A DNA stretch of 64,000 bases from Endomychus coccineus. Its lineage: Eukaryota; Arthropoda; Insecta; Coleoptera; Endomychidae. Positions within the stretch are counted from its first letter, which is position 1. Each line of letters starts with the position of its first letter. This document shows positions 1 to 13,182 of this stretch, piece by piece. The notes below the pieces were generated by a model that was given only the letters and a program-made list of their open reading frames with translations, had not been told where the DNA came from and did no database searches. The stretch lies in the NCBI GenBank assembly GCA_958510875.1, contig OY294070.1, positions 8,060,001 through 8,124,000 of the forward strand, read 5' to 3'. Position numbers and translations under genes: made by a program.

Positions 1-870
1 TATCTGTTCGTAATAATAAGGCTTATTTGAACCTTGAGGCAGTCGGCTACTATAGTGGACAAGTCGACTGTGGTTCACGGTATCAGTTTTCCGTGCTTAA
101 AATTTGCAATTGATGCAAAGAAATATATTTTAATGAGAATGGCTTACTCTATGACTACGACTGTCATACATGGAGCTTATTTGAATTCTGAACGCATCTT
201 CTTTTTAAGCGACCAAATAAATCATTAAGAATGAAGTTAGCATTTCCAACTGTTATTGCCGTTAAAATAAAATAAACAATCACCTGAGGTAGTGCAGCTT
301 TACTATTATTGTTGGAAAATATTGTTTGTAGATGAAATGAACAGTTTATATATTAGTGATTCATCGGCTATTGAATATTCTTTTTAAGAACGCATCAATT
401 TGGTTTATAGTTGTTCTGTGTTAATTAGTCGTTGCTTTGTGACGAGTAGCAATAACTATACATCGTTTTAATAGCTTTGGGCACCTGCTGAACAGGGACG
501 TATTTAGTTAGGTATTTTTGACGGTGGTATTCGTTCATATTGTAATTACTCGACAAGATAAAAGGTAGGTGAATAGTTAATTTCATGTAGTTGGACAGTT
601 GGACGTTAGTCCAGAAATTTAAAATTCTATGACTATTTAGCCTACCTTTTTCGTAGACAAATGTACTTCTTATTCAAAGATTCAATGATTATATGAATAT
701 TTGCAGAACTATCGCCAGATTCATCAATATATAATAATTCCAATATAATGTCCTTTCCAATTAGTATTCGTGTTTGTTTATAACATTATTTTCTTTAAAT
801 TGCTATTAGGAAATCTCTCGGTTTTTCGGCACTTTGAGTGTAATATACGTTATTGGTATTCGAACTTAAG
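1..870. other. Intergenic, nothing recognised
   Basis: AT-rich sequence with only short chance ORFs. I see no splice-consistent exon, RNA gene or repeat structure. The stretch lies downstream of the first tubulin gene. Confidence 0.5.
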
Positions 871-1082
871 TCATAGAGATGAAGAATAGAGTTCTTGAAG
901 GTGCTATATTTTTGACTCCGTCTAGGAAATTTGAAAGCAGGCTATCTCTTCTACTCGTTCCCGATATGCGCCGCCCTCCTACTTACTTACAGAATTAGCT
1001 GCCTTCAAATTTCTTAGAGAGGGTCTTTTTGTAAAGCATTGCGCTTATGGGACTCAAGAACTCTATATCTTCATCTCTATGA
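871..1082. repeat. Short inverted-repeat (MITE-like) element
   Basis: A left arm at about 871-897 (begins tcatagagatgaag) is matched in reverse at about 1053-1082 (ends cttcatctctatga). A second inner pair lies at 921-942 and 998-1020. The whole unit is about 212 bp with no coding capacity, so it resembles a miniature inverted-repeat element. No clear target-site duplication was found. Confidence 0.6.
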
Positions 1083-1504
1083 TTACGTTTGAAAACATGT
1101 CCAAAAATGCTAGCATAGATAACTCTACGGTAACTAGCCATAAGTCATTACGTTGTTTCAAGATCTCTCGTGACAGATAATTTTGTTGTTATTGCTATTA
1201 TTAAAATGGAGCTGAAAACTAATCTTATTCAGTTTCAATTAAAAGCATCTAGTTTATAATTCGAACAGTATATTAGATATACAAATACAGGTTATATGAG
1301 TATACTATTATTTCCTAATTGTTTCAATAAGTCACATCCAGAATGAACAATATGTATTTATGTAAGTACTTTAGTTTGGAATTAAATTAGTCAATAAATT
1401 AATCAAAATTGAACGCAAAAATATTAACACCAACACAAATGTGAAATTAAACAATTATAACGGAACACAAAATCATCACCATCTATCTACTACTATTAGA
1501 AAAC

Positions 1505-3186
1505 TTATTCCTCCTCTTCTTCCTCTTCCTCTTCTTCTGCCATTCCTTCGTCTTCAGCTTCAGCAGTAGCTTCTTGATACTGTTGATATTCCGTGATCAG
1601 ATCATTCAAATTGGATTCAGCTTCAGTAAACTCCATTTCGTCCATTCCTTCGCCAGTATACCAATGCAAATATGCTTTACGTCTAAACATTTGCGTGAAC
1701 TGCACCGCATACCTTTGAAATATTTCTTGTATGGCCGTAGAATTGCCAATAAAGGTGGAGGACATCTTAAGACCTCTTGGTGGGATATCGCAAACGGCTA
1801 TTTTCACATTATGAGGTATCCATTCGACAAAGTAACTGCTGTTTTTGTTTTGAATATTCGTCATTTGTTCATCAACCTCTTTGGTGGACATGCGACCCCT
1901 GAATATTGTAGCCGCTGTGAGATACCTGCCGTGTCTTGGATCGCACGCTGTCATCATATTTTTCGCGTCAAACATTTGCTGAGTCAGTTCAGGAACTGTT
2001 AAAGCTCGATAAGCCAAGCTTCCTCGTGATGTCAGTGGAGCAAAACCTGCTAGAAAGAAGTGCAATCGAGGAAATGGTACCATATTAACGGCTAGTTTCC
2101 GAAGATCTGCATTCAGTTGTCCTGGAAATCTGAGGCAAGTGGTTACTCCAGACATCGCCACAGACACCAAATGGTTCAAATCACCGAAACTTGGATATGT
2201 TAATTTCAAAGTTCTGAAACATATCTCGTATAGAGCTTCGTTATCTAAGCAAAAAGTTTCGTCGGTGTATTCTACCAATTGGTTGATTGTCAACGTTGCA
2301 TTATACGGTTCTACAACCACGTCAGACACCTTCGGTGAAGGACAAATTGAAAACGTAGCGATTATCCTATCAGGATACTCTTCGCGAAGTTTTGATATTA
2401 GCAAAGTTCCTAAGCCAGAACCGGTACCCCCACCTATCCCATGTGCAATCTGGAAACCCTGCAAGCAGTCACAGCTTTCCGTTTCTTTCCTGGTTACATC
2501 CATAACGCTGTCCAAAATTTCGGCTCCGTCGGTGTAGTGTCCCTTTGCCCAAATGTTGCCCGCCCCCATGTGTCCAAAGATGAAGTTGTCAGGACGGTAC
2601 AGTTGTCCGTAGGGTCCGCATCGTACTGCATCCAAAGTGATCGGTTCTAGATCCAACAAAATAGCACGAGGTACAAAACTACCACCGGATGCTTCGTTAT
2701 AGAAGACGTTGATTCTTTCCAGCTGGAGGTCGCTGTCTCCATGATAATTCCCACATGGATCTATACCATGCTCGTCAGATACCACTTCCCAGAACTGAAA
2801 TTGACAATAAGGATACTTAGCACTATAATCAAAACACCAACAATTCAACCCACACCATCTTGATCCCAGAAGCAACATATTGAGATTATGGGTCATTCAG
2901 TCGCAAAAACACTTAATTACCATCTACAGATGTAATGACTACAATGACTATACAGAAGAGAATACAATACAAACAACTAAAGCATAATTTGTAGATGATT
3001 GGCTACATTTGATGATAAAAATTTTTTCGCTTTTTAAGGTTTTTTTAATGTAATTTAGTCCTCACGGGAGATTTAAAAAAAATCGTATTTTAATGATGTC
3101 GCTAATACAACAGAAAGAGTATAACTTACTTTACTTCCAACGTGGTTTCCGCACTGTCCTATTTGAATATGAAGGATTTCTCTCAT
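1505..3186 (-). CDS. Beta-tubulin paralog 1 (two exons, 448 aa)
   Basis: Structural subunit of microtubules: it pairs with alpha-tubulin and binds GTP. Exon 1 is 3130-3186 (19 codons, [19 protein letters not shown]) with donor GTAAGT. Exon 2 is 1505-2794, entered after a TTTCAG acceptor at [10 protein letters not shown]. The joined product is 448 aa, normal for the family. Visible marks are the MREI start, the T-loop [17 protein letters not shown], the [21 protein letters not shown] core and a pure glutamate tail. It is divergent: position 15 is His instead of the usual Gln, LEPGTMD is replaced by LEPITLD, and QLTHSL by QIAHGI. It is the last gene of a minus-strand tandem array. The identity as a beta-tubulin is certain; which isotype it is cannot be told. 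Confidence 0.95.
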
Positions 3187-4110
3187 GGTTATTGCTGGTA
3201 TTTAATATCAACTTTCAAAAACCAGTTTTCTAAGAATGGCGTCCACCAAAACCATGCCAACAGTAAACAGTATTTTTCATTTGAGGTAATTCAACAAAAG
3301 ATAAACCTGATTTTTCAAGACATACTTTTATTTTTGAAATGTAATAAACGTTGTTGTCGTTATAGAGGGCAGTACTTTCGTTCAGAAGTATCGCTGTTCA
3401 TGCAGGATTTTGAAGAATACAATAGGAAAGCAGCGCTATATCTGTGATTACTATGAACCACGTGTATACACTCATTTCACGTGCTATTTGGCATCAGTGG
3501 CGGGTCGTGAGTTATGGAAGAAGAGAAAAATTACCTATTTTTTGTACATAAAATTCATTCTCCTATTTTTCATGCTGGAAAAAACGTCTGTGACTTTGTT
3601 GTCAAAATCTGGGATAAACTGTCACACATGTCATCGCACTCATAATTTGCTGAAAGTTCACTTTTTAATTTTACACTGTCCAACATAGGATAAGATTTCA
3701 GAGTTTCATCAGAATGTTTGTGTGGAAATGTATGTCTATAAGTTTTAAAATTTTGAAAATCGAATAATTTTGCTGCACTTAAGTGATCTCTAGAATCAAG
3801 CCTAACCACCATATACACCTAGGCCACTTAGTTGAGCCCATTGTGCACCCTGTCGTCATAAGCTTATGCTATTGTAGCAGGTTTGTCGTCTGCCAGAAAC
3901 GTTTTCAATAACTATCGCACGTATGAAGTTTCTATCTAGCAAATAAGACCATAAATTTTGTATTTTCAATAACATAGATAACGCAAAATTACAAATATCT
4001 ATGGAATTTATGAATGTAAACAATAGCCTGGAATGTTTTAACGATATGATTGTGTGAGTATTTAGCATAGAATCACGAATTTTCGAAAAAATTCGGACAA
4101 TTCGCCTTTC
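3187..4110. other. Divergent spacer between tubulin 1 and gene A
   Basis: The upstream regions of two divergently transcribed genes meet here: tubulin 1 on the minus strand and secreted-protein gene A on the plus strand. Apart from the gene A core promoter at the right edge, I see only short unconvincing ORFs. Confidence 0.5.
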
Positions 4111-4111
4111 G

Positions 4112-4137
4112 TATTTATAAAACTTTTATCATTCAGC
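4112..4137 (+). promoter_or_regulatory. Core promoter of gene A (TATA plus initiator)
   Basis: A TATA-like tatttataaa at about 4112-4121 is followed roughly 20 bases later by an initiator-like attcagc. Transcription starting there would give a short leader of about 45 bases before the ATG at 4181. Genes C and D have the same arrangement. Confidence 0.6.
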
Positions 4138-4180
4138 AATGTATCTAACGTTACCATTGTGTTAGCTAATACTAATCAAG

Positions 4181-7100
4181 ATGCATTCGCACTTTGCTGC
4201 ATCATGTCTTATCTTTTTTGTTACAACGTTCGTGTCGATTGGTAAGTGATTTGCGGTATTTTTATCAGCCTTGTCGATTAGTGCATTGTTTTCAATGGAA
4301 AGTTTAGTTTCTCGTTTGTTTTATTTAATAACAGCCTGAATGTTCACTTTCGTCCATACTTACCTTACATCGTTGGAAATCTTATTGAAAGACCTTTCGA
4401 CTAATGAAATAATATACAGGATGTTCCATAGAGAATAAGAAAGTTATGCATGTTTTTCTGTTATAGTTCATCCTGTATACTTTGCACATTTTCAAAAAAT
4501 GAGTGCCAGTGGACTGTTTTCCACCATATTGAAAAACTGCTTGCGTAAGAATCGCGGTTTTATCTCGATGAGTAATTTTTTAAAGTAGACTCCTTTTAAC
4601 TCATGGTGCGCTATATTATTATCCTCAGATTAATGAGGGCTTTCGAAGTATAGGCTGTTCAATTGAAAAAACATAAGTTTGGTGTGTTACTTAATAAAGA
4701 CCATTCTGTATATGGATGCAAATATTTTCCAATTATGCTCTGTTTGTACATTTATTTCATAAAAAAACTGCTTGGCAATATCTCCAATAGCAACGGAGCT
4801 ATTGGACTTTTTCGGGACTCTGGATCACCCTGTAGGTCTTGTAGTCTTGTGATGAAATATTTGAGTATAATTTACAGTCTTGCATTAGCTGTTTCTAAAT
4901 CATTACCAATATTTCACACAATCCTACAATCATTGACAGCAGAAGTTCCCGAGAGCTATTTTGATATCAAAAGTGAGGGAAATAAGTAAACGATTAATCA
5001 CTGTTGAGTTAGCAACTAATTTAGCGAAATGGGTACATATTTATATTTCTGAATATCAATGTCGTTGGATGTACCACAATACTGAATTATCACATATTAG
5101 CATATTACGTTATTGCTATTTTGTTTAATTTTTCTGATGTAAAATATACCATTTGTTTAAGAATAACTAGTATATGTCCATATGTTTAATCATTGATATT
5201 AACGTTCCTCTAATATTTCCGAATCTTGAATTATACTAAGCACACATTTTTCAGGTGCTCATCGCCCATGGTGGGCATACAATCAACCTGTTACTAACCC
5301 ATGGCCAGGCTGTTATGAAATATGTAACGGTAAGTTTGATAATATTTTCTCAAAAGTATAATTGTAGAGGCCGGCGTTTACCAAATGTGAATTCATACTT
5401 ATTAAATAGTTTAATTTACACTTTGAAAACAATATTTTAACAATTACTCCTCCTCAGAAAGAGTTATACAAATTTAATCAATTCTGTGGTACAGGAATAT
5501 AATAGTTTGCTTAACAAAGGTTTTATATATAATATTCAACTTCTACCCAATCAAAATGTAAGTTGCTCTTAAATAATGTCCCACACCAAAACGTAATATA
5601 TCTTGCAAACGTTGTCCTAAATGAATCTTACGATTTCCACCATCCGATGAAATCACATCCGAGTTAAATTCAGCGAAATTAATGAAACATAAATTGCTAA
5701 CACAAAATAATTTAAGGTTGATACAGTGATATCCTTTGTTCGGAGGTAATATTCATTGAATAGCTATGTACAGGATGATCCAAAGTTGGCATACAAAGCC
5801 TACTACGGCGAGAGTAAAGAAAACAATTAAATTCTGAACCTAGGATCGCAAATATGACGGTCTGAGGTACATTTTCAGTTGAAAGTGGAAAAATGATAAG
5901 TTCCAAAATGGCCGTAATGACGTCCTCGACTTTTTTCCCCCAGGAATTCATCTATTCATTAATTGTACCAAAAAGAAATAAAAAACTTGCACCAAGATAT
6001 CATTCACATTTTGGAACGATGTTTGCTTTGATACGAGCCGTTACACAGTCACTACTTTATTGCCTTTACTGTCGAAAATATTTACAAATTTTTGTTATTG
6101 CTATGTGGATGATATCTAGAAGTTACCAACACAAGGTACCAACACACATACCACAACTTATGAAACCTAATTACACCCTAATTTATATGAGATTTCTTTA
6201 TATAAGTTGATACTATATGGAGAGGTTACATTCCTTTGAATAATGATAATTTTGATTTACAACTTAATCGAATCAAAACTATTGCAAATAATAATGGTTA
6301 CCATACCAAGCTGGTAGATCATATTTCAAAACAAACATACTAAGGATGATCTTCACCTTCCAGGCCAATAGAAGGTTGGCTAGTAAACATTATTGACAAT
6401 ATGAATTGGTTCAAGTATTGATCTGATAATAATAGGTAAGACAATATTATATTGTAAAACTTCCCTATTCCTGAACTCATCAATTTTGGATAATGTTTAT
6501 TCTCTCCTAATATACTATCTTTTAACTTTGTCGGACAATTTACCATTATGTTTTGAGGTTTATAATATCAACATCGACACTAATATTAGATAAATAATCA
6601 ATGATTCATCGATACTTTTTTTCTAGTCACTACAACAGGACCAACAGGTACAATATCATACTCACCAACTACAACAACAGAACCCCCAACACCAACTCCA
6701 TCAACAACTAAAACGACATCATCTCCAACAACACGTAAGTAACATGAAACATTTTTCATGGTTTGCTTTGGTACCATTCGTTTACTTGAAGAAGTCACTG
6801 TGTGGCGAAACATGTCGACACGGGCAAGGTGTTCGTGTTTAGACAGAACTTCCAAAACCACCTTGAAAACAAAGAAGTACGGAGGCAAGGGAATGTTCAT
6901 CCTGTCAGGAAAGGAGCAATCTGTTGATATACAGATGGATCAAGAACAGCAGGAGCTGTATGGTGGTCTGAGTTTTTGGCACCACAAACAAATTCCCGGA
7001 ACGTATGGGTAAACATACCATCAGTATCTTTCAAGCGGAAATCCATGCAATTGAGAGATGTGGACAACTCGATCTAAACAAAGCATACAAAACGCTGAGC

Positions 7101-8749
7101 TCAAACATCTTTAGCTCCAAGGATGGTACTTAACTGCAAAACTAAACTAAAATACCTTACGAGTTCAGAATAGAATTAGTTGTACTTGAAATTATATTTA
7201 TTTCATACTGTCTTGAAAATTTAACTTTACGTCACAAATTTGCTGTCGGAAAGTGGAACATTATGTTATTCCTCGCCGAAGATTAATACACCGGATAATT
7301 CTGGCTGAGGTGGTTTGAAATAAAAATCCTGAATTAATAGTTCAAAACTATTCTAAGAACAGTGTGAATATAATTGAAGAACAAGAATAATTTCAAACTC
7401 AGTCTGACATCTTGTCACCTTGACTTTTATAACTTCTGCCTTCTACCCAGTTTTTTAATTTAAAATTCTTGGTTACAGAAGACCGCATTAACATTGTTCA
7501 GAATTGATCCAGATGGGAAGACTATATGAATATGATACACAATCTAAACCTATAGTTGTGACAATTACATCACTAGACCGGAAACTGTTACTTAGCACTT
7601 CCCGGACTCCTGTTATCTTTCACAAGAAATCTAATTTTCCCATTGCTTTAGTGCTTTCAGATTCAATTTCTTCCCCGTTTTGTTGCTCGAACAAGATGCA
7701 GTGCCAATTTTCTTGACATAGAGATATGTGTAGCTTTCACTATTACTGTTCAAAAGCAACTTGATTGAACTGGCATACTGACAAATATTAAATTCGTTAT
7801 TTTGGTAAAACAGTATGAAATAAAAAACATTTTATGACACATGACCGTAAAATGTCATTAAAGTACTCATTCGAAAATTGCAGACATCGAAACTTGTACT
7901 TTAATAAGTTATTTGTCGTCGTCGTTGTGATGCAAATTACTATTATTGTATTATTATTGATGTAAATTACAATTCGATTTTTTATAGCTCCTGGATGTTT
8001 GTGTCCCTGCCCATGTACTGCAACAACAGGTAAGAATAATTTTGACATAACACTTTTTTTCATCTAATTTGCCCATTTACATTTATATCAGAGTCCTAGC
8101 AGTAGAACTCGTCGGTAACAGATGTACATTTTGTACCTATCTCAGTTAATGATAATTACCATTCTGTGTTCGTGGTATACATATATTTATTATATTCAGG
8201 ACCAGAGATCAGATACCATCAACGCTTCCAGCACGGTCTTCAACAATTGAAACATCACCACAACAAAGAGCACCATCAAGATAATCAACATAATGGACAT
8301 CACGAAAAATGTAAGTAATCTGGCAATATTGTTTGAACTGATACGATTATCGAATAAGCTCAGTTTGACTTAGCAAGAGCACGTGGAGTTGCCAACGTTT
8401 CATTATCCATTAGAGATGGGAATCTTGGAAGATGCTGGAGAATGGATGTAATGCTGGGGAATGTTTGATATAGCTGGATAATTTCGAGATTTCTAGTTCT
8501 AGAAGAAGGTTGAACCCTAAGAAAACAGAAATAGTATCGAGGGTTCAGGCCTTGTTATAGAGGTTACTCGAGTACTCTTAACCATAAGATTTCTTTGTAT
8601 TCTACCTCATTTAACTGACATCCATCATATATTAGTGAAGCATATATAGAGCCTCAATATTAGTATGTTGAATTTAATTGAATGTATTTTCCTTAGCCCA
8701 TGGACATCATGGACATCATGATAAGTCTCACGATAAGACGTTGTATTAA
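4181..8749 (+). CDS. Gene A: modular secreted mucin-like His-rich protein (6 exons, 149 aa)
   Basis: Exons assembled from splice signals: 4181-4241, 5255-5329, 6627-6734, 7988-8029, 8200-8310, 8697-8749. All introns are phase 1 and the 450 coding bases stay in frame to TAA. Exon 1 encodes a signal peptide (MHSHFAASCLIFFVTTFVSIG). Exon 2 gives a short Trp/Pro-rich stretch ending PWPGCYEICN. Exon 3 is Thr/Pro-rich (likely O-glycosylated). Exon 4 holds CLCPCPC. Exons 5 and 6 are His-rich (HHHNKEHHQD, then HGHHGHHDKSHDK). The product is probably secreted and could bind metal through His and Cys, which is inference. I recognise no named family. Gene B is an inverted duplicate, and C and D have the same architecture. 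The expressed exon chain has not been verified by transcripts. Confidence 0.85.
6895..7133 (+). mobile_element. LINE RNase H remnant in intron 3 of gene A
   Basis: Translation with frame breaks reads YTDGSRTAGAV and continues NSRNVWVNIPSVSFKRKS, typical of the RNase H domain of Jockey/I-type LINEs. The same fragment sits at the matching place in gene B (55930-56260, minus), so it predates the A/B duplication. A second LINE scrap (AACCCTAAGAAAACAGAAAT at about 8514-8533) survives in intron 5 and matches part of a longer LINE in B. Confidence 0.7.
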
Positions 8750-8858
8750 AGTTGAACGAGATACTTAGAACAAAATCAGACAATGGCAAATGAATTTGGC
8801 GATACGTGAAACATTGGTGATGGGTCACAAAAACAATGTATCATTTTAATAGCTACAC

Positions 8859-8864
8859 AATAAA
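8859..8864 (+). terminator. Poly(A) signal of gene A
   Basis: AATAAA lies 110 bases after the stop codon of gene A. The inverted copy B keeps it at 53490-53495. Confidence 0.55.
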
Positions 8865-10787
8865 TACATATTTTTATCCATCCAACTATTTTCCACATAC
8901 ACTTCCAGGTTTCTGTGCTTGATATCTTTTTAGTGTTAAAAACACTTATATGGTTCATTTACGTTAAGAATGATATTACGTCAAGGATCAAGATCAGCCA
9001 TTGTTGTCATATTGAGCAGGTTTACAATGTTTTTAAATATTACTAACGATTTGATTCGATAAACTGTTTACAAACAAGATTAGGAAGGAGTTTTATACTT
9101 ATTACAACCATTACGACAAATTATTTGTAATCTTAAACCTAAATCACAAACTGTTGGTGTTTACCAACTGTAATAAAGTAAGTACCTAACCTACATACTG
9201 TTTCTACTTCCAGCTTTAAGTCAATATTATTAATCCATTCTGTGATGTTAAAGTAAGCAATATTATTTATAGAAACAAACACTAAAAATACCCGATTATC
9301 AAAATATTCAAAACAAATGATTTTTAGAAAATTAAACTTTCATGTATCAAAATATCTAAAAGCAAAGTAACAAGTACCTACATCTAAGAGTTGCCGATGT
9401 TTCCTGTTTAGTATCAATAACAAATGTAGCATGAGAGAAGTAAAAGTATTTCTAAAATAAATATAAGACAATTCACATCCGCTTCAAGGAGGGTGATATG
9501 ATATCATAGCCGGTATGGTCAAGATGGTCTCAATTATTTCTTACAAGTTTCAGTTTCAGAGAAGAATTAGTTGTATAGGAAATCATAAGGCTGTCAAACG
9601 AAAATAACCAATATAGGACGTAGAACGAATGCAAAGCTATGAGAAATATTAATGTTAACCATCTGGAGATGCTTTCCAGAACCGCTCTTGATCTTAATAT
9701 AGAAGTTTTAAAAGTCTTTCTTTCATAAGTTACATAATTAACCAAAGTGTATCACACGTAAATGGAGATGTAAAGTAGAGTCTAATCATCAACATTTTAA
9801 TTAAATAGTCTTGATTATAGTTGAAATAATCAGTAAAGAAGGAATCAGTTAGTAACAACTAGAAAAGGAGAGATAGGCTTAGAAATCCCCACAGAAAACT
9901 TTCTGAATTAGAGACCTCAAGAGAGGGAACGAATTATTAACGATGTTACTGGTTATTGGTTAATTCGGGGATCCTGCCCCTAATTGTAGATTGATTTTTG
10001 AGAAAAAGGACGCATAATAAATAACAGGAGCAATGCCACAAACCTTCAGTTATGTTTTCTAACTTGAATTATTCTCTTGAGAAATCACGTAGCACTTAGT
10101 CAATTTCAATTGATTTAACTTAATAGTTTTCTTCAGGGAAGGGTGATTTTCGCTGAATCAGGTGCTTTAGATTTTCAATCAAAGCTTGTTGTTCAGTTTT
10201 ATTCAAAATGAAACTACAGACACCTCTAATCATCAGCAAATGGTATTATTCGATACCTGATAATGGACAAATTTTTGAACGATTCTGTTTTTTTAAGCTG
10301 GCTGGACATAATGCAAAGGAAGTATGTGACACTATTTTAAGCCGAACTAACGATTTTGTCTTGTGCCCATCCTTTTATAACTCACGAGCCGCCACTGGAT
10401 GTAGACACAACAAACAAAACGTTTGTAAAAGGCAGAACATAGGGTTTTTGCAACCATAAAACTCACTCGGTGCGAATCATAAGTAAAGAATGGAATTCTA
10501 TACACAAAGTCCATGTTTCCATGGATATTGCTTTTGACATTATTCGTTTTTCTTCGCTCACCTTCAACTAAATTGACATGATCAAAAGTTTTTTGATAGG
10601 AACCTTCTTCTTGTGATTCAAAGGTAGCCCATATTTATTTTAAAGGGATTCAACGATAACTCATTTAAAGTCATCAAGAGTACATTCACCCAAAAACTTT
10701 TTTTGGCCCAGCGAATAAATGTATCAAAATGTTGGTACTTAATATATTTGACGAATTGATCAATATAAAGAGGTATAAGTTAGACAG
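8865..10787. other. 3' flank of gene A and spacer
   Basis: Up to 10135 this is the end of the inverted-duplication arm. From 10136 to 10787 it is AT-rich spacer before the duplicated 3' region of tubulin 2. No gene is supported. Confidence 0.5.
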
Positions 10788-11210
10788 CAATGAACAATAA
10801 CACTTCTGCATAACAACAGTCGAATAGACAAAAAAAATAAAACCTGTCCAATAAATAAAATATAAACGGACAAATAGATAAAATATGAACTGCAAAAAGC
10901 AGTAAATAATGATAAAACCAAAGGATTATTCCTATATATCAATGTAGAATCAATCAGTATTCTCCCCCTTCTTCGTCATATTCTCCAGAGTCTTCAGCAA
11001 TGAACAATAAACACTTCTGCATAACAATAGTCGAATAGACAAAAAAAAATAAAACCTGTCCAATAAATAAAATATAAACGGACAAATAGATAAAATATGA
11101 ACTGCAAAAAGCAGTAAATAATGATAAAATCAAAAGACTACTCCTATATATCAATGTAGAATCAATCAGTCTTCTCCCCCTTCTTCGTCATATTCTCCAG
11201 ACTCTTCAGC
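10788..11210 (-). repeat. Tandem duplication of a tubulin tail and 3' UTR (about 212-bp unit)
   Basis: The block 10788-10997 repeats 10998-11210 with few changes. Each unit holds the last coding codons of a tubulin tail (about 10958-10998 and 11166-11210) plus the 3' UTR with an actgc/gcagt hairpin (10889-10903 and 11101-11115). The outer copy is a non-coding relic downstream of the real stop at 11166-11168. Confidence 0.85.
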
Positions 11211-12440
11211 AGTAGCTTCTTGATACCGTTGATATTCTGTGATCAAATCATTTAGATTCGATTCGGCCTCAGTAAACTCCATTTCGTCCATCCCTTCTCC
11301 TGTATACCAATGCAAGAATGCCTTACGACGAAACATGGCTATAAACTGTTCAGCTATACGTTTGAATAGCTCTTGGATAGCTGTGGAATTGCCAACGAAA
11401 GTTGAAGAGATCTTGAGTCCCCTTGGTGGAATATCACATACTGCAATCTTGCAATTGTGGGGTATCCAATCGACAAAATAACTGCTATTCTTGTTTTGGA
11501 TATTAATCATCTGCTCGTCCACTTCCTTCATAGACATGCGTCCCCTAAAGATGGTAGCAACGGTGAGGTACCTTCCGTGTCTTGGATCGCACGCTGCCAT
11601 CATATTTTTCGCGTCAAACATCTGCTGAGTCAGTTCAGGAACTGTTAAAGCTCGATATTGGACGCTTCCACGTGATGTCAAAGGAGCAAAACCTTCCAAA
11701 AAGAAGTGCAATCGGGGAAACGGTACCATATTGACGGCCAATTTACGAAGATCCGCATTTAATTGTCCTGGGAATCTGAGGCAAGTCGTCACTCCAGACA
11801 TGCAAACCGATATCAAATGGTTCAAATCGCCAAACGTGGGTGTTGTGAGTTTCAATGTGCGGAAGCAGATATCAAACAGAGCCTCGTTATCGATACAAAA
11901 CGTTTCGTCGGTATGTTCGACAAGTTGATGGATCGTCAAAGTGGAATTGTAAGGTTCTATTATTGTATCAGAAACTTTTGGCGACGGACATACCGAAAAC
12001 GTAGTTATCATCCTATCGGGATATTCTTCGCGTATTTTTTCAATCAACAGACTTCCCAAACCAGATCCAGTGCCTCCACCTAGCGAGTGAGTCAACTGGA
12101 AGCCCTGCAAACAATCGCAAGACTCCGTTTCTTTCCTGAGAACGTCCAAGATGGAGTCGATGATTTCAGCGCCGTCGGTGTAGTGACCCTTTGGCCAAAG
12201 GTTACCTGCACCAGATTGTCCAAAGATGAAGTTGTCTGGACGGAATATCTGACCGAAAGGTCCTGACCTCACATTATCCATGGTACCAGGTTCCAAATCG
12301 AAGAGAATGGCTCGAGGTACGAAAGAACCTCCGGTCGCTTCGTTGTAATAGACGTTGATCCGTTCCAGTTGGAGGTCGCTGTCGCCATGATAGTTTCCGC
12401 AAGGATCTATACTGTGCTCGTCGGAAATTACCTCCCAAAA
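11166..12440 (-). CDS. Beta-tubulin paralog 2, large exon (424 codons; no first exon of its own)
   Basis: An intact exon 2 runs from a TTTTCAG acceptor at [20 protein letters not shown] to a tail [12 protein letters not shown]. It has the T-loop GGGTGSG and all conserved core blocks, and no internal stop. No 57-base MREI exon lies between it and the next gene's stop at 13252. The nearest upstream first exon is 16041-16097, which precedes paralog 3. Joined to that exon it would give 443 aa. Either the two large exons are alternative 3' exons of one gene, or this copy has lost its start. The open frame argues against long decay. It shares features with paralog 3: GEY in the tail, [18 protein letters not shown] and the 3' UTR hairpin. 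It is therefore a local duplicate. Confidence 0.9.
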   Translation of the reverse strand, partial: FWEVISDEHSIDPCGNYHGDSDLQLERINVYYNEATGGSFVPRAILFDLEPGTMDNVRSGPFGQIFRPDNFIFGQSGAGNLWPKGHYTDGAEIIDSILDVLRKETESCDCLQGFQLTHSLGGGTGSGLGSLLIEKIREEYPDRMITTFSVCPSPKVSDTIIEPYNSTLTIHQLVEHTDETFCIDNEALFDICFRTLKLTTPTFGDLNHLISVCMSGVTTCLRFPGQLNADLRKLAVNMVPFPRLHFFLEGFAPLTSRGSVQYRALTVPELTQQMFDAKNMMAACDPRHGRYLTVATIFRGRMSMKEVDEQMINIQNKNSSYFVDWIPHNCKIAVCDIPPRGLKISSTFVGNSTAIQELFKRIAEQFIAMFRRKAFLHWYTGEGMDEMEFTEAESNLNDLITEYQRYQEATAEESGEYDEEGGED

Positions 12441-13182
12441 CTGAAAAGAAAAATAACATCTTTATTATCTCGAATTTTTGCTGACGTCGTGTCCTAGATA
12501 TGAAACATTTTGCACCAAGAGGTAATGTGGAAATCGCATTTGTTGTACGCGATGCCAAGTTAATTATTGGAGGTTATTACAAAAATCATTTGACTGATTG
12601 TAAATCTTGGAAGACAGTGAAAGGCTACTTTGTTGCGAGGCCTTGTAGTCCAGTCTGTAAGCTGGAGGAATTTCTAATTATTTTACAGTTACTAGAATCC
12701 AAAAATTTTTTTTTGCATAATGTTCTATGGACCATGAAGCTCATTCTGAGCGACTATTCAATCTCCCCCAATTGAACCCTAGATGCAAAATTAACCCTTT
12801 TTTCAACTCCTTTATATGATCTGTGATTTTGACTTGTTAACAAATCAACGGTACATTTTTCTTTCATAACTTCCGGTCCGAATTTTGCCTCCTCCATCAA
12901 GATTTAGAAAATTTAGGAGAAAATTGAAATAATAGCTTTTGCGATATTGTATTATTGTGAGATTAATTAATTTTTCCTAGAAGTAGTTTGCTGGGATGAC
13001 ATTTAGAACATGTTTGATTTTTTAGTCACTAAATTGTGTTGTTCATTCAACTTTCCTTCCCGAAAACCCGCATTCTGTTCAACGAATGAAAATATCAACA
13101 TGGTGGTACTTAATATATTCGGTAAATAGATAAAATATAAACAAATTAATATACAAAATATAAACCGACAAATAGATAAAAT

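Larger units (their letters stand above)
4830..10135 (+). repeat. Inverted segmental duplication, arm 1
   Basis: From within intron 1 of gene A to about 1.4 kb past its stop, this arm matches 52131-61685 in reverse, in exons, introns and 3' flank. Examples are the stretch near 4840-5000 against 61500-61680, and 9480-10135 against 52131-52800. Arm 2 is longer because of later insertions. Confidence 0.9.

Noticed and set aside
284..296. tgaggtagtgcag, like the start of let-7 microRNA
   Set aside because: No matching star arm or hairpin of the right length surrounds it; a chance match.
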